A stretch of DNA of 64,000 bases from Streptantibioticus parmotrematis (GCF_019890615.1 NZ_JAINVZ010000007.1:1-64000), one strand, 5' to 3'; positions 27,467-36,194 are shown, counted from the first letter of the stretch. Numbers and translations are program-made. Notes: generated by a model from the sequence alone, not told the origin.

Positions 27467-27499
27467 TTGCCCTGTACATGAAGAGTGGACTATACCTGT
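27467..27499 (+). promoter_or_regulatory. ngcE promoter overlapped by a DasR-like site
   Basis: TTGCCC (27467) and TATACC (27491) with an 18-base spacer. AGTGGACTATACCTGT (27484-27499) agrees with the DasR consensus ACTGGTCTAGACCACT at 11 of 16 positions, keeping the TGG-CTA-ACC core. It covers the -10 element, as expected for repression relieved by glucosamine-6-phosphate. Confidence 0.55.
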
Positions 27500-27600
27500 C
27501 CGCGTTCAACGGCCGTCGTTCCACCAGCTTCAGCCAACAGCGGTAACCGGCGAGGGATCCGGTGCACCGCCTGAGTCCTGGAGAAAGCGAGGACTTGAGC

Positions 27601-29004
27601 ATGGGATCGACCAGTGAGCCCAACCGGCTCAGCCGCCGTGGCCTCATCCAGCGCGCGGCAGCACTGGGCATCGTCGCGGTGCCGGCCGCGGGCCTGCTGA
27701 GCGGCTGCGCGTCGAGCGGCGGCGGCACCAAGCAGGAGAACGGCACCAAGACCGCCACCAATCCGTTCGGCGTCGTGGAGACGGCACCCCTGGACGTGGT
27801 CATCTTCGACGGCGGCTTCGGCGACGACTACGCCAAGCGCTTCGAGGCGATGTACCGCACCGAGCACCCCAAGGCCAAGGTCTCCCACACGGCCACCCAG
27901 AACATCACCGGCCTGGTGCAGCCCCGCCTCAACGCGGGCGACCCGCCGGACATCATCGACGACTCCGGCAACCAGCAGATCAAGCTGGACGTGCTGGAGA
28001 AGGCCGGCCAGCTGACCGACCTCACCCCGCTGCTCCAGGCGCCCTCGGTGGACGACCCGAGCAAGAAGGTGAGCGACATCCTCATGCCGGGCACCGTCGA
28101 CCTCGGCACGGTGAACGGCAAGTTCGTCACCCTCCAGTACGTCTACACGGTCTTCGGCCTGTGGTACTCCGGCAAGCTGTTCAAGCAGCACGGCTGGAGC
28201 GAGCCGAAGACCTGGGACGACTTCATCTCGCTGGGCGCCGAGATCAAGAAGGCCGGTGTCGCGCCCTTCGCCCACCAGGGCAAGTACCCGTACTACATCG
28301 ACGTGGCCATCATGGACCTGGCCATCAAGAACGGCGGCACCGACTTCCTCACCCGGATCGACAAGATGGACCCCACGATCTGGGACGAGGACCCGGCGCG
28401 CAACGCCATCGAGGCGATCTACGAGATCGTGCAGAAGGACTACCTGCTGCCGGGCACCAACGGCATGACGCACATCGAGTCGCAGACCGCCTGGAACCAG
28501 TACAAGGCCGCGTTCATCCCGTGCGGCGCCTGGCTGGAGAACGAGCAACTCAAGGCGACGCCCTCGGACTTCGAGATGACGTTCATGCCGATGCCATCGT
28601 TGTCCGGTGACAAGATGCCCTTCCAGGCCATCCGCGGCGGCGCCAACGAGCCGTACATCGTGCCCCGGCAGGCGAAGAACGCGGCCGGTGGCATGGAGTT
28701 CATGCGGCTGATGCTCAGCAAGAAGGGCGCCACCGCCTTCGCCCAGGCCGCCAACTCGCTCACCGTGGTCAAGGACGGCGTGGACCCCAGCGTCAAGCTG
28801 CGCCCCGGCACCCAGTCCACGGTCACCGCGCTGAAGGCGGCCGGTGCCAACGTCTTCAACCCGACCTACGTCACCGACTACAGCGCGTTCGCCACCGACA
28901 TGGACAACGCCAGCGCCGAGCTGATGGCCAACCGCATGAAGCCCGACCAGTGGCTGAAGACGGTCAAGGCCTCCGCCCAGAAGGCGGCCAAGGGCGGGTC
29001 CTGA
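27601..29004 (+). CDS. ngcE: sugar-binding lipoprotein, NgcE-like (N-acetylglucosamine/chito-oligosaccharide)
   Basis: Extracellular solute-binding protein of a CUT1 carbohydrate ABC transporter, 467 residues. A twin-Arg signal (NRLSRRGLIQRAAALG) leads to a lipobox LLSGC near residue 37, so it is a Tat-exported lipoprotein. The mature part shows the family's periplasmic-binding features (MYRTEHPKAKVSHT, NAGDPPDIIDDSGNQQIKL). The sugar assignment comes from order (next to rok7B7-xylFGH and after aconitase, as for ngcEFG of S. coelicolor) plus a DasR-like promoter site. No ATPase is encoded; Streptomyces CUT1 systems share MsiK. Confidence 0.85.
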   Translation: MGSTSEPNRLSRRGLIQRAAALGIVAVPAAGLLSGCASSGGGTKQENGTKTATNPFGVVETAPLDVVIFDGGFGDDYAKRFEAMYRTEHPKAKVSHTATQNITGLVQPRLNAGDPPDIIDDSGNQQIKLDVLEKAGQLTDLTPLLQAPSVDDPSKKVSDILMPGTVDLGTVNGKFVTLQYVYTVFGLWYSGKLFKQHGWSEPKTWDDFISLGAEIKKAGVAPFAHQGKYPYYIDVAIMDLAIKNGGTDFLTRIDKMDPTIWDEDPARNAIEAIYEIVQKDYLLPGTNGMTHIESQTAWNQYKAAFIPCGAWLENEQLKATPSDFEMTFMPMPSLSGDKMPFQAIRGGANEPYIVPRQAKNAAGGMEFMRLMLSKKGATAFAQAANSLTVVKDGVDPSVKLRPGTQSTVTALKAAGANVFNPTYVTDYSAFATDMDNASAELMANRMKPDQWLKTVKASAQKAAKGGS

Positions 29005-29028
29005 CCCGTCCGCCGCACACACCGTCAC

Positions 29029-29063
29029 CGGTGGCGGCACGCGCCCACCGCGTGCCGCCACCG
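29029..29063 (+). terminator. perfect 15-bp hairpin between ngcE and ngcF
   Basis: Arms 29029-29043 and 29049-29063 with a 5-base loop and no U tract. It more likely protects the ngcE 3' end or attenuates transcription into the permease genes than ends transcription fully. Confidence 0.8.
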
Positions 29064-29085
29064 CCGCCGAGACCGGGCAGGAGCC

Positions 29086-30018
29086 ATGCGACACCGCAAG
29101 TACCCGTTCATCGTGGGATTCCTCTTCGTGCCCGTGGTGCTCTACACGGTCCTGATGGTGTGGCCGTACATCCAGACCTTCGGCTACTCGCTCACCGACT
29201 GGTCGGGCGAGTCGCAGACGATGCACTTCGTCGGGCTGAAGAACTACACCACGCTCTTCGGCGACACCGTCTTCCGCGAAGCGCTGCTGCACAACGTGCT
29301 GTTGCTGGTCTTCCTGCCGGTGATCACCATCCTGCTCGCGCTGTTCTTCGCGTTCATGCTGAACGTCGGCGGACGCGGAACGACCGGGGGAGTGCAGGGA
29401 GTTCGCGGCTCGGGCTTCTACCGTGTGGTGTTCTTCTTCCCGCAGGTGCTGTCGGTGGCGATCCTCGCGGTGCTCTTCGAGGCGGTCTACCGCAGCGACA
29501 GCGGCGGCCTGCTCAACGGCATCCTGGTGAAGATCGGCCTGGAGAACCCGCAGAATCCCATCGAGTGGCTCAACGACCCCGGCACCGTGCTGTGGTGCCT
29601 GCTGGCCATCGTGGTGTGGCAGGGCGTCGGCTTCTACCTGGTGCTCTTCTCCGCCGCCATGCAGTCCATCCCCCGGGAGGTCTTCGAGGCCGCGCTGCTG
29701 GACGGCGCGGGCCGGGGACAGACCTTCTTCCGGGTCACGATGCCCCTGCTGTGGGACAGCGTGCAGACCGCCTGGGTCTATCTGGCCATCGCCGCCATGG
29801 ACTTCTTCGCCCTGGTCTCCACCCTCACCCCGGGCACCGCCTACGGCGGCGGCCCCGATTACCACAGCGAGGTGCTGTCCACCTACCTGATGCGCAACTT
29901 CCTCTTCTACGGAAAGAGCGGATACGCCTGCGCCATGGGCGTCGTCATCCTGCTCATCACCCTCGTCGTGTCGGTCTTCGCGCTGCGGGTCACCCGCCGA
30001 GAGCGCATCGAGTTCTGA
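29086..30018 (+). CDS. ngcF: ABC transporter permease, NgcF-like
   Basis: Inner-membrane permease of the CUT1 sugar transporter, 310 residues with about six membrane helices (first at YPFIVGFLFVPVVLYTVLMVWPYIQ). The EAA loop that docks the ATPase is EAALLDGAGRGQTFFRVTMPLL near residue 205. Fifteen bases separate it from ngcG. Its ATG follows CAGGAGCC. It partners with NgcE and NgcG; the energising ATPase lies outside the window. Confidence 0.9.
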   Translation: MRHRKYPFIVGFLFVPVVLYTVLMVWPYIQTFGYSLTDWSGESQTMHFVGLKNYTTLFGDTVFREALLHNVLLLVFLPVITILLALFFAFMLNVGGRGTTGGVQGVRGSGFYRVVFFFPQVLSVAILAVLFEAVYRSDSGGLLNGILVKIGLENPQNPIEWLNDPGTVLWCLLAIVVWQGVGFYLVLFSAAMQSIPREVFEAALLDGAGRGQTFFRVTMPLLWDSVQTAWVYLAIAAMDFFALVSTLTPGTAYGGGPDYHSEVLSTYLMRNFLFYGKSGYACAMGVVILLITLVVSVFALRVTRRERIEF

Positions 30019-30032
30019 GCGGGGCTGGAACC

Positions 30033-30965
30033 ATGAGTACGCCGATCAAGGACCCCATCGAGGGCGTGGACGGCCCCCGTTCGTCCGCCGGCCCGCGCCG
30101 CGCCTCGCAACAGGAGCGGTTCGCCGACTCCGGCCGGGTCCTCAACGTCTTCTCGCACGGCTTCCTCGCGCTGTGGGCCGTGCTGATCGTGCTGCCGATC
30201 CTCTGGGTGGTGCTGGGATCGTTCAAGACCGACGCGCAGATCGGCGGCAGCGCCTGGACCTGGCCCGCCGACTGGTCGTTCGGCGCCTTCCAGCGCGCGT
30301 GGGACAAGGGGGTGGGCGGCTTCCTGCTGCACACCGCGATCGTGCTGGTCTTCTCGGTCGGCCTCACCATGCTCTTCGGCTCGATGGCCGCGTACGTGCT
30401 GGCCCGCTACGAGTTCCGGGGCAACCGGGCGCTGTACTTCTTCTTCGTGGCCGGTGCGATGTTCCCGCCGTACCTGGCGCTGGTGCCGCTGTTCTTCATG
30501 CTGAAGAACTTCGGCATGCTCAACACCTACCAGGGGCTGATCCTGGTCTACGTCGCGTACTCGATGCCGTTCACGGTCTTCTTCATGTACGCGTTCTTCC
30601 GCACGCTGCCGACCGCGCTGCACGAGGCCGCGATGCTCGACGGCTGCTCGCACACCCGGGCGTTCTTCCAGGTCATGATGCCACTGGCGAAGCCGGGGCT
30701 GGTCAGCGTGGGGATCTTCAACGTGCTGGGGCAGTGGAACCAGTACATCCTGCCGCTGACCCTGATGCAGAAGCAGTCCGGCACCGATCCCGACCGCTCG
30801 GTGCTCACCCAGGGACTGGTCAATCTGATGTTCCAGTCCGGGTACAAGAACGACATGCCCGCCCTCTTCGCCGGGATGACCATCGCCATGGTGCCCGTGC
30901 TGGTGGTCTACCTGTCCTTCCAGCGCCAGGTCCAGGCGGGCCTGACCGCGGGCACGCTGAAGTAG
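30033..30965 (+). CDS. ngcG: ABC transporter permease, NgcG-like
   Basis: Second CUT1 permease, 310 residues. A polar N-terminal tail of about 45 residues precedes the first helix (GFLALWAVLIVLPILWVVLG), followed by five more. The EAA motif is EAAMLDGCSHTRAFFQVMMPLAKPGL. The final TAGTLK tail is short, as usual for MalG-type subunits. The start ATG follows GGGGCTGGAACC. No terminator hairpin is obvious before the 275-base gap to rok7B7. Confidence 0.9.
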   Translation: MSTPIKDPIEGVDGPRSSAGPRRASQQERFADSGRVLNVFSHGFLALWAVLIVLPILWVVLGSFKTDAQIGGSAWTWPADWSFGAFQRAWDKGVGGFLLHTAIVLVFSVGLTMLFGSMAAYVLARYEFRGNRALYFFFVAGAMFPPYLALVPLFFMLKNFGMLNTYQGLILVYVAYSMPFTVFFMYAFFRTLPTALHEAAMLDGCSHTRAFFQVMMPLAKPGLVSVGIFNVLGQWNQYILPLTLMQKQSGTDPDRSVLTQGLVNLMFQSGYKNDMPALFAGMTIAMVPVLVVYLSFQRQVQAGLTAGTLK

Positions 30966-31015
30966 GCCCGGGCGCCGGAAGCGGGACGTAACCGCGCCAA
31001 GCCGTTCAGGCTTCG

Positions 31016-31084
31016 TCCACTTCTTCAACGGGGACCTTTCCGACATATCGCCCGGATGGGCGAGCCGTTCCCGTACTGCGTACG
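31016..31084. promoter_or_regulatory. rok7B7 upstream elements
   Basis: TCCACTTCTTCAA (31016-31028) fits 11 of 13 positions of the motif matched before xylF, and CGTAC-TGC-GTACG (31072-31084) is an inverted repeat. A TTGACG at 31121 lacks a clear -10 partner. Autoregulation is inference. Confidence 0.35.
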
Positions 31085-31240
31085 ATGTGTGATCATCCGG
31101 GGTTGGTGCCGGTCTATCCCTTGACGGGACACAACCCCTGCGGCTCTGCTTAGAGTTCACATGTTGTAGACGACGGGGTCTCACGGTCGCGGCCCCGTCC
31201 CGTCGGGCGGTCGTCGTGCTGCCTGCCGAGGCAGGAGTGG

Positions 31241-32452
31241 ATGTACGTGATGCACGCGGAGACTCCGGGATCGCAGTCGTCCCTGCACCGGGCCAACCTG
31301 GAGCGCGTGGTCCGCGCGGTCCGGCTCGCGGGCTCGCTCACCCAGGCGGAGATCGCCCGTACCACCGGGCTGTCCGCGGCCACCGTCTCCAACATCGTCC
31401 GCGAGCTGCGCGACAACGGGACGGTGCAGGTCACCCCCACCTCCTCGGGCGGCAGGCGGGCCCGCAGCGTCTCGCTCTCCGGTGACGCGGGCATCGTCGT
31501 CGGCGTCGACTTCGGCCACTCCCACCTGCGCGTCGCCGTCGGCAACCTGGCCCACCAGGTGCTGGCCGAGCAGACCGAGCCGATCGACGTGGACGCCTCC
31601 GCCGCGCAGGGCTTCGACCGCGCCGAGGAACTCGTCGGCCGCCTGATCGCGGCCACCGGCATCGGCGTCGACAAGGTCATCGGCGTCGGCCTCGGCGTGC
31701 CCGGCCCGATAGACGTCGCCACCGGGGTGCTCGGCTCCACCGCGATCCTGCCCGGGTGGGGCGGCATCAACCCGCGCGAGGAACTGTCCGGCCGCCTCGG
31801 CATGCCGGTCCACGTCGACAACGACGCCAACCTCGGCGCGCTCGGCGAACTGGTCTGGGGCGGCGGGCGCGGGGTGAAGGACCTCGCGTACATCAAGGTG
31901 GCCAGCGGCGTGGGCGCCGGTCTGGTGATCAACGGCCGCATCTACCGCGGCCCGGGCGGCACCGCGGGCGAGATCGGCCACATCACGCTGGACGAGTCGG
32001 GACCGGTCTGCCGCTGCGGCAACCGCGGCTGCCTGGAGACCTTCACCGCCGCCCGCTACGTGCTGGAGCTGCTGCGCGGCAGCCACGGCCCCGACCTGAC
32101 CGTGCCGCGCATGGTGCAGCTGGCCCGCGAGGGCGACCCGGGCTGCCGCCGGGTCATCGCCGACGTCGGCCGGCACGTCGGCATGGGCGTGGCGAACCTG
32201 TGCAACGTGCTCAACCCCAGCCGGGTGGTGCTCGGCGGCGACCTCGCGGAGGCCGGTGAGCTGGTGCTCGGACCGATCCGCGAATCCGTCTCGCGTTACG
32301 CGATCCCGAGCGCCGCGCGCCAGCTCGCGGTGGTCCCCGGCGCGTTGGGCGGTCGCGCCGAAGTGCTGGGCGCGCTGGCGCTGGTGCTCAGCGAGATGGG
32401 CGATTCGACGCTTTTGACAGAGTCTGCTCCGGCGACGCTCGCGTTCAGATAG
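31241..32452 (+). CDS. rok7B7: ROK-family transcriptional regulator Rok7B7
   Basis: A 403-residue ROK repressor/activator. The winged HTH spans residues 20-65 (LTQAEIARTTGLSAATVSNIVRELRDNG). The sugar-kinase-like body has VVGVDFGHSHLRVAV, GVPGPID, VDNDANLGALGE, and the zinc motif CRCGNRGCLETF near residue 260. The kinase fold may bind a sugar or sugar phosphate. In S. coelicolor the orthologue in this position affects xylose uptake, carbon catabolite repression and antibiotics (family knowledge). Starts at 31241, 31247 and 31250 are all possible; AGGAG at 31233-31237 favours the latter two. It is immediately upstream of xylFGH. Confidence 0.9.
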   Translation: MYVMHAETPGSQSSLHRANLERVVRAVRLAGSLTQAEIARTTGLSAATVSNIVRELRDNGTVQVTPTSSGGRRARSVSLSGDAGIVVGVDFGHSHLRVAVGNLAHQVLAEQTEPIDVDASAAQGFDRAEELVGRLIAATGIGVDKVIGVGLGVPGPIDVATGVLGSTAILPGWGGINPREELSGRLGMPVHVDNDANLGALGELVWGGGRGVKDLAYIKVASGVGAGLVINGRIYRGPGGTAGEIGHITLDESGPVCRCGNRGCLETFTAARYVLELLRGSHGPDLTVPRMVQLAREGDPGCRRVIADVGRHVGMGVANLCNVLNPSRVVLGGDLAEAGELVLGPIRESVSRYAIPSAARQLAVVPGALGGRAEVLGALALVLSEMGDSTLLTESAPATLAFR

Positions 32453-32486
32453 ATAACAAGGCGTGTCGTTGTCATCTCGTTAATAA

Positions 32487-32499
32487 TTTACTTCTTGAC
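32487..32499. promoter_or_regulatory. Rok7B7-type motif upstream of xylF
   Basis: TTTACTTCTTGAC fits every position of TTKAMKHSTTSAV, the degenerate motif I recall being proposed for Rok7B7. It is 73 bases before xylF in an AT-rich patch, with a weaker relative upstream of rok7B7 itself. Confidence 0.55.
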
Positions 32500-32538
32500 G
32501 GCATCATGAGGTGAGAGTTGACTCACGTTCACCTCGGT

Positions 32539-32550
32539 CGCAACGTTGCG
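32539..32550. promoter_or_regulatory. CGCAACGTTGCG palindrome before xylF
   Basis: Perfect CG-centred 12-mer, 10 bases before the GGAGG ribosome site. This layout is typical of LacI-family operators, suggesting a second regulator for xylFGH. Confidence 0.45.
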
Positions 32551-32571
32551 GCCCTGTCAGGGAGGTACCCC

Positions 32572-33672
32572 GTGAACACCACTCTGCGTCGTGTCGTCAT
32601 CGCCGCGGCCACGGTCTCGATGGCCGCCACCATGGCCGCGTGCGGCAAGGCGGGCAGCAGCAACTCCGGCGCCGCCAGCGTCAGCAAGGGCTTCCGGATC
32701 GGCATCGCGCTGCCGGAGAACCAGACCGCCCGCTACGAGGCGTACGACAAGCCGATGCTCGAAGCGAAGCTCAAGCAGCTGTGCCCGAAGTGCCAGGTCG
32801 ACTACGAGAACGCCGCTCAGAACGCCAACACCCAGCAGCAGCAGGTCGACACGCTGATCAACGACGGCGACAAGGTGATCATCCTTGACGCGGTGGACTA
32901 CAAGGCGATCCAGCCCTCGGTCCAGAAGGCCCACGACAAGGGCGTCAAGATCGTCGCGTACGACCGCCTGGCCCAGGGCCCGGTGGACGCCTACACCTCC
33001 TTCGACAACGAGAAGGTCGGCGAGCAGCAGGGCCAGGCCCTGCTCGCCGCGATGGGCTCCAAGGCCACCCCGAGCAGCCAGATCGTCATGGTCGACGGCG
33101 ACAAGGGCGACCCGAACGCCGCGCAGTTCAAGGCCGGCGCCCACAAGGTGCTGGACGGCAAGGTGAAGATCGCCGCCGAGTACGACACCAACGGCTGGCT
33201 CGCCAACAACGCCAACAGCGAGGTCTCCGGCGCGATCGCCCGCATCGGCGCCAAGAACATCGCGGCCATCTACTCGGCCAACGACGGCATGGCCGCCGGT
33301 GTCATCTCGGCCCTGCAGTCCGCGCACGTCAGCCCGCTGCCCCCGGTCAGCGGCCAGGACTCGCAGCTGGACGGCGTCCAGCGGGTGGTGGCCGGCACCC
33401 AGGCCTTCACCATCTACAAGCCGTACCGCGACGAGGCCAACACCGCCGCTGAGATGGCGGTCGACCTGGCCACCGGCAAGTCCGTCTCCGACGTCGCCCC
33501 CGACAGCCAGAGCAGCGCCACCAACAAGGACATCCCGTCCAAGCTGATCGCGACCCAGGTGCTGACCCAGAAGAACGTCAAGCAGACCGTCATCGACGGC
33601 GGCCTGTACACGGTCTCGCAGATCTGCGCCGGGCAGTACGCCTCGGCCTGCTCCAAGATCGGCCTGTCGTAG
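32572..33672 (+). CDS. xylF: D-xylose-type sugar-binding lipoprotein XylF
   Basis: Periplasmic-binding-protein-like I (CUT2) receptor, 366 residues. The signal peptide ends in a lipobox (TMAACGK; Cys about residue 24). The mature protein carries RIGIALPENQTARYEAYDKPML, VIILDAVDYKAI, VAYDRL, IYSANDGMAAGVISAL and SGQDSQLDGVQRVVAGTQAFTIYKP, the standard XylF/RbsB ligand-pocket strands. Start GTG 32572 behind GGAGGTACCC. Xylose is the likely ligand from order with rok7B7 and xylGH; related pentoses are not excluded. Confidence 0.92.
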   Translation: MNTTLRRVVIAAATVSMAATMAACGKAGSSNSGAASVSKGFRIGIALPENQTARYEAYDKPMLEAKLKQLCPKCQVDYENAAQNANTQQQQVDTLINDGDKVIILDAVDYKAIQPSVQKAHDKGVKIVAYDRLAQGPVDAYTSFDNEKVGEQQGQALLAAMGSKATPSSQIVMVDGDKGDPNAAQFKAGAHKVLDGKVKIAAEYDTNGWLANNANSEVSGAIARIGAKNIAAIYSANDGMAAGVISALQSAHVSPLPPVSGQDSQLDGVQRVVAGTQAFTIYKPYRDEANTAAEMAVDLATGKSVSDVAPDSQSSATNKDIPSKLIATQVLTQKNVKQTVIDGGLYTVSQICAGQYASACSKIGLS

Positions 33673-33728
33673 TCCCGTCCCGGCGTGGGCCCGGTCGCTG
33701 ACCGGCCCCGGCCGTCCGAAAAGACCCC

Positions 33729-33779
33729 TCCGGCGTCCCGTTCCCACCCGACACCCCGCTGCCGGGAACGGGCGCCGGA
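33729..33779 (+). terminator. xylF-xylG intercistronic hairpin
   Basis: Arms 33729-33745 and 33764-33779 pair over 16 bp with one bulged T; 18-base loop, no U tract. It probably stabilises xylF mRNA and lowers xylGH expression, as often seen after binding-protein genes. Confidence 0.75.
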
Positions 33780-33907
33780 CGGATGATGGACATGGCCCAC
33801 GCCACGCGACCGCGGGGCGCGACCTCATGCCCTTGTCTCGCACAACCCACCGCGCCGCCACGACCGGCGCGGCACCCGCCGGTCAGGCGGCGAAGGAGAT
33901 GGTTCAC

Positions 33908-34687
33908 GTGTCCGCTACGCCCGTGCTGGCGTTGCGCGGGGTCTCCAAGCGGTTCGGCGCCGTACAGGCGCTGACCGATGTCGAACTGGAGATCCATGCC
34001 GGTGAGGTGGTCGCCCTGGTGGGCGACAACGGCGCCGGAAAGTCCACCCTGGTCAAGACGATCGCGGGAGTCCACCCGATCGACGAAGGCGCGATCGAGT
34101 GGGAGGGCAAGCGGGTCAGCATCGGCCGGCCGCACGACGCCCAGGCCCTCGGCATCGCGACCGTGTACCAGGACCTCGCCCTGTGCGACAACCTCGACGT
34201 GGTGCAGAACCTCTTCCTCGGCCGGGAGATCCGCCGGGTCGGGGTGCTGGACGAGGTCGAGATGGAGAAGCGGTCCCGCGAACTGCTGCACACCCTCTCC
34301 ATCCGCATCCCCAGCGTGCGCATCCCGATCGCGTCGCTGTCCGGCGGCCAGCGCCAGACCGTGGCCATCGCCCGCTCGCTGATCGGCGAGCCCAAGCTCG
34401 TCATCCTCGACGAGCCGACCGCCGCGCTGGGCGTGGAGCAGACCGCCCAGGTGCTCGACCTGGTCGAACGGCTGCGCGAACGCGGCCTCGCGGTCATCCT
34501 CATCAGCCACAACATGGTGGACGTCAAGGCGGTCGCCGACCGCGTCGCGATCCTGCGGCTGGGCCGCAACAACGGCGTGTTCGACGTGAAGACGACCAGC
34601 CAGGAACAGATCATCTCCGCCATCACCGGCGCCACGGACAACGCCGTGACCCGCCGTCAGGCGCGCTCCGCGGAGGCAGACAAGTGA
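33908..34687 (+). CDS. xylG: sugar ABC transporter ATP-binding protein XylG (single ATPase domain)
   Basis: A 259-residue ATPase with Walker A GDNGAGKST, Q-loop VYQDLALCDNLDVVQN, signature LSGGQRQTVAIARS, Walker B LVILDEPT and the H-loop ISHN. Enterobacterial XylG/RbsA have two such domains in about 500 residues; this has one, as in many actinobacterial CUT2 systems, so it must work as a dimer. I chose GTG 33908: AAGGAG (33893-33898) lies nine bases before it but directly abuts the ATG at 33899. Its stop overlaps the xylH GTG. Confidence 0.93.
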   Translation: MSATPVLALRGVSKRFGAVQALTDVELEIHAGEVVALVGDNGAGKSTLVKTIAGVHPIDEGAIEWEGKRVSIGRPHDAQALGIATVYQDLALCDNLDVVQNLFLGREIRRVGVLDEVEMEKRSRELLHTLSIRIPSVRIPIASLSGGQRQTVAIARSLIGEPKLVILDEPTAALGVEQTAQVLDLVERLRERGLAVILISHNMVDVKAVADRVAILRLGRNNGVFDVKTTSQEQIISAITGATDNAVTRRQARSAEADK

Positions 34688-35994
34688 GCACTGACAACCC
34701 GGACCTCACCAAGGCCGCCCCGCCGGCCGCCACCGAGGACGAGGTCGCCGCGCCCCCGCCCGCCGCCGACGCCATCGTCGCGGTCGACCCGCGGCTGCTG
34801 GTCAGGGAACAGGGCCTGGCCGGCTACCTGACCGAGTTCCGGCGCCGGGTGCGCAGCGGCGACCTCGGCTCGATGCCGGTCATCGCCGCCCTGGTCATCA
34901 TCTGGGGCGTCTTCCAGGGCCTGAACTCCACCTTCCTGTCGGCGAACAACCTGTCCACCATCGCGTTCAACGTGGTGGGCGTCGGCATGATCGCCGTCGG
35001 CATCGTCTTCGTGCTGCTGCTCGGCGAGATCGACCTGTCGGTCTCCTACGTCAGCGGCCTGGCCGGCGCCGTCTTCGCGGTGCTCAGCGTCAACCACGGC
35101 GTGCCGCAGGGGCTCGCGCTGGTGCTGGGCATCCTCACCGGCACCGCGATCGGCGCGTTGCAGGGCTTCTTCTTCGCCAAGGTCGGCGTGCCCGCGTTCG
35201 TCGTCACCCTGGCCGGCTTCCTGGCCTGGAACGGCGCCATGCTCTGGGTGCTGGGCAAGAACGGCACCATCAACCTCCAGTCCGGCGGCCTGCTGTACAA
35301 CCTCTACAACTACACGTTCGCCGACGTGGCGTTCGCGTACGGGCTGGCGCTGATCGCCGTGCTGCTGTACCTGGGCTCCTCGCTGTGGGAGGCGAACCGC
35401 CGCCGCAAGGCCGGGGTGCCGTCCCGTCCGATGCTGGACATCGGCATCAAGACCGCCGCCCTCGCGATCGTGGCGTTCGTCGCCGCGTGGGTGCTCAACC
35501 AGGCCGAGGGCCTGCCGCTGTGCCTGCTGCTCTTCCTGCTCGTCGTCGTGGGCTTCGACCTGATGCTGCGCCGCACCACCTACGGCCGCCAGATCTTCGC
35601 GGTCGGCGGCGGCATCGAGGCCGCCCGCCGGGCCGGCATCAACGTGGCGTGGATCCGCATCTCGGTCTTCGGCCTCGCCGGCACCATGGCCGCGGTCGGC
35701 GGCATGTTCCTGGCCGGCCAGGTCAACTCCGCGCAGTCCACCCAGGGCGGCGGCAACACCCTGATGAACGCGATCGCGGCGGCCGTCATCGGCGGCACCA
35801 GCCTCTTCGGCGGCCGCGGCAAGACCTGGTCGGCGCTGCTGGGCGCGCTGGTCATCGTCTCCATCCAGCAGGGCATGTACATCCTCAACCTCAACACCGC
35901 GATCCAGTACATGATCACCGGCGCGGTGCTGCTGGCGGCGGTCGTGGTCGACTCGGTCTCCCGCAGGACCCAGAAGAACTCCGGACGCGCCTGA
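34684..35994 (+). CDS. xylH: sugar ABC transporter permease XylH
   Basis: CUT2-type permease of 436 residues with about ten membrane helices after a 60-residue Ala/Pro-rich N-terminal tail. Conserved segments: GIVFVLLLGEIDLSVSYVSGLAGA, FFAKVGVPAFVVTLAGFLAWNG, YGRQIFAVGGGIEAARRAGINV and AAVIGGTSLFGGRGKTWSALLGALVI. GTGA overlap with xylG. Forms the channel for the XylF-delivered sugar. Followed by a perfect 15-bp terminator stem. Confidence 0.94.
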   Translation: MSTDNPDLTKAAPPAATEDEVAAPPPAADAIVAVDPRLLVREQGLAGYLTEFRRRVRSGDLGSMPVIAALVIIWGVFQGLNSTFLSANNLSTIAFNVVGVGMIAVGIVFVLLLGEIDLSVSYVSGLAGAVFAVLSVNHGVPQGLALVLGILTGTAIGALQGFFFAKVGVPAFVVTLAGFLAWNGAMLWVLGKNGTINLQSGGLLYNLYNYTFADVAFAYGLALIAVLLYLGSSLWEANRRRKAGVPSRPMLDIGIKTAALAIVAFVAAWVLNQAEGLPLCLLLFLLVVVGFDLMLRRTTYGRQIFAVGGGIEAARRAGINVAWIRISVFGLAGTMAAVGGMFLAGQVNSAQSTQGGGNTLMNAIAAAVIGGTSLFGGRGKTWSALLGALVIVSIQQGMYILNLNTAIQYMITGAVLLAAVVVDSVSRRTQKNSGRA

Positions 35995-36032
35995 CCGCGT
36001 CCGCAGCGGGCCGCTCGCGCCCGTGACAGCCC

Positions 36033-36070
36033 GTGCCCGGCCGCCGGACCCGACCCCGGCGGCCGGGCAC
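36033..36070 (+). terminator. xylFGH terminator
   Basis: Perfect 15-bp stem (36033-36047 with 36056-36070), 8-base loop, 38 bases after the xylH stop and before dxs. No U tract, as usual in Streptomyces. Confidence 0.85.
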
Positions 36071-36194
36071 AACTGTGGGCACCGTCACTCGGGTGACCTA
36101 CATCGCCCATCCCGGACGGCGGCACCGGTAGCGGAACATTAGACTCGGCTGATCGACTCGTTCGGGATGAAAGACCAACGACCTAGGAGGCCTA

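Noticed and set aside
27490-29865. 791-residue minus-strand frame across ngcE and ngcF
   Set aside because: Spans two real genes and the perfect intergenic hairpin, has no motifs and shows shadow composition.
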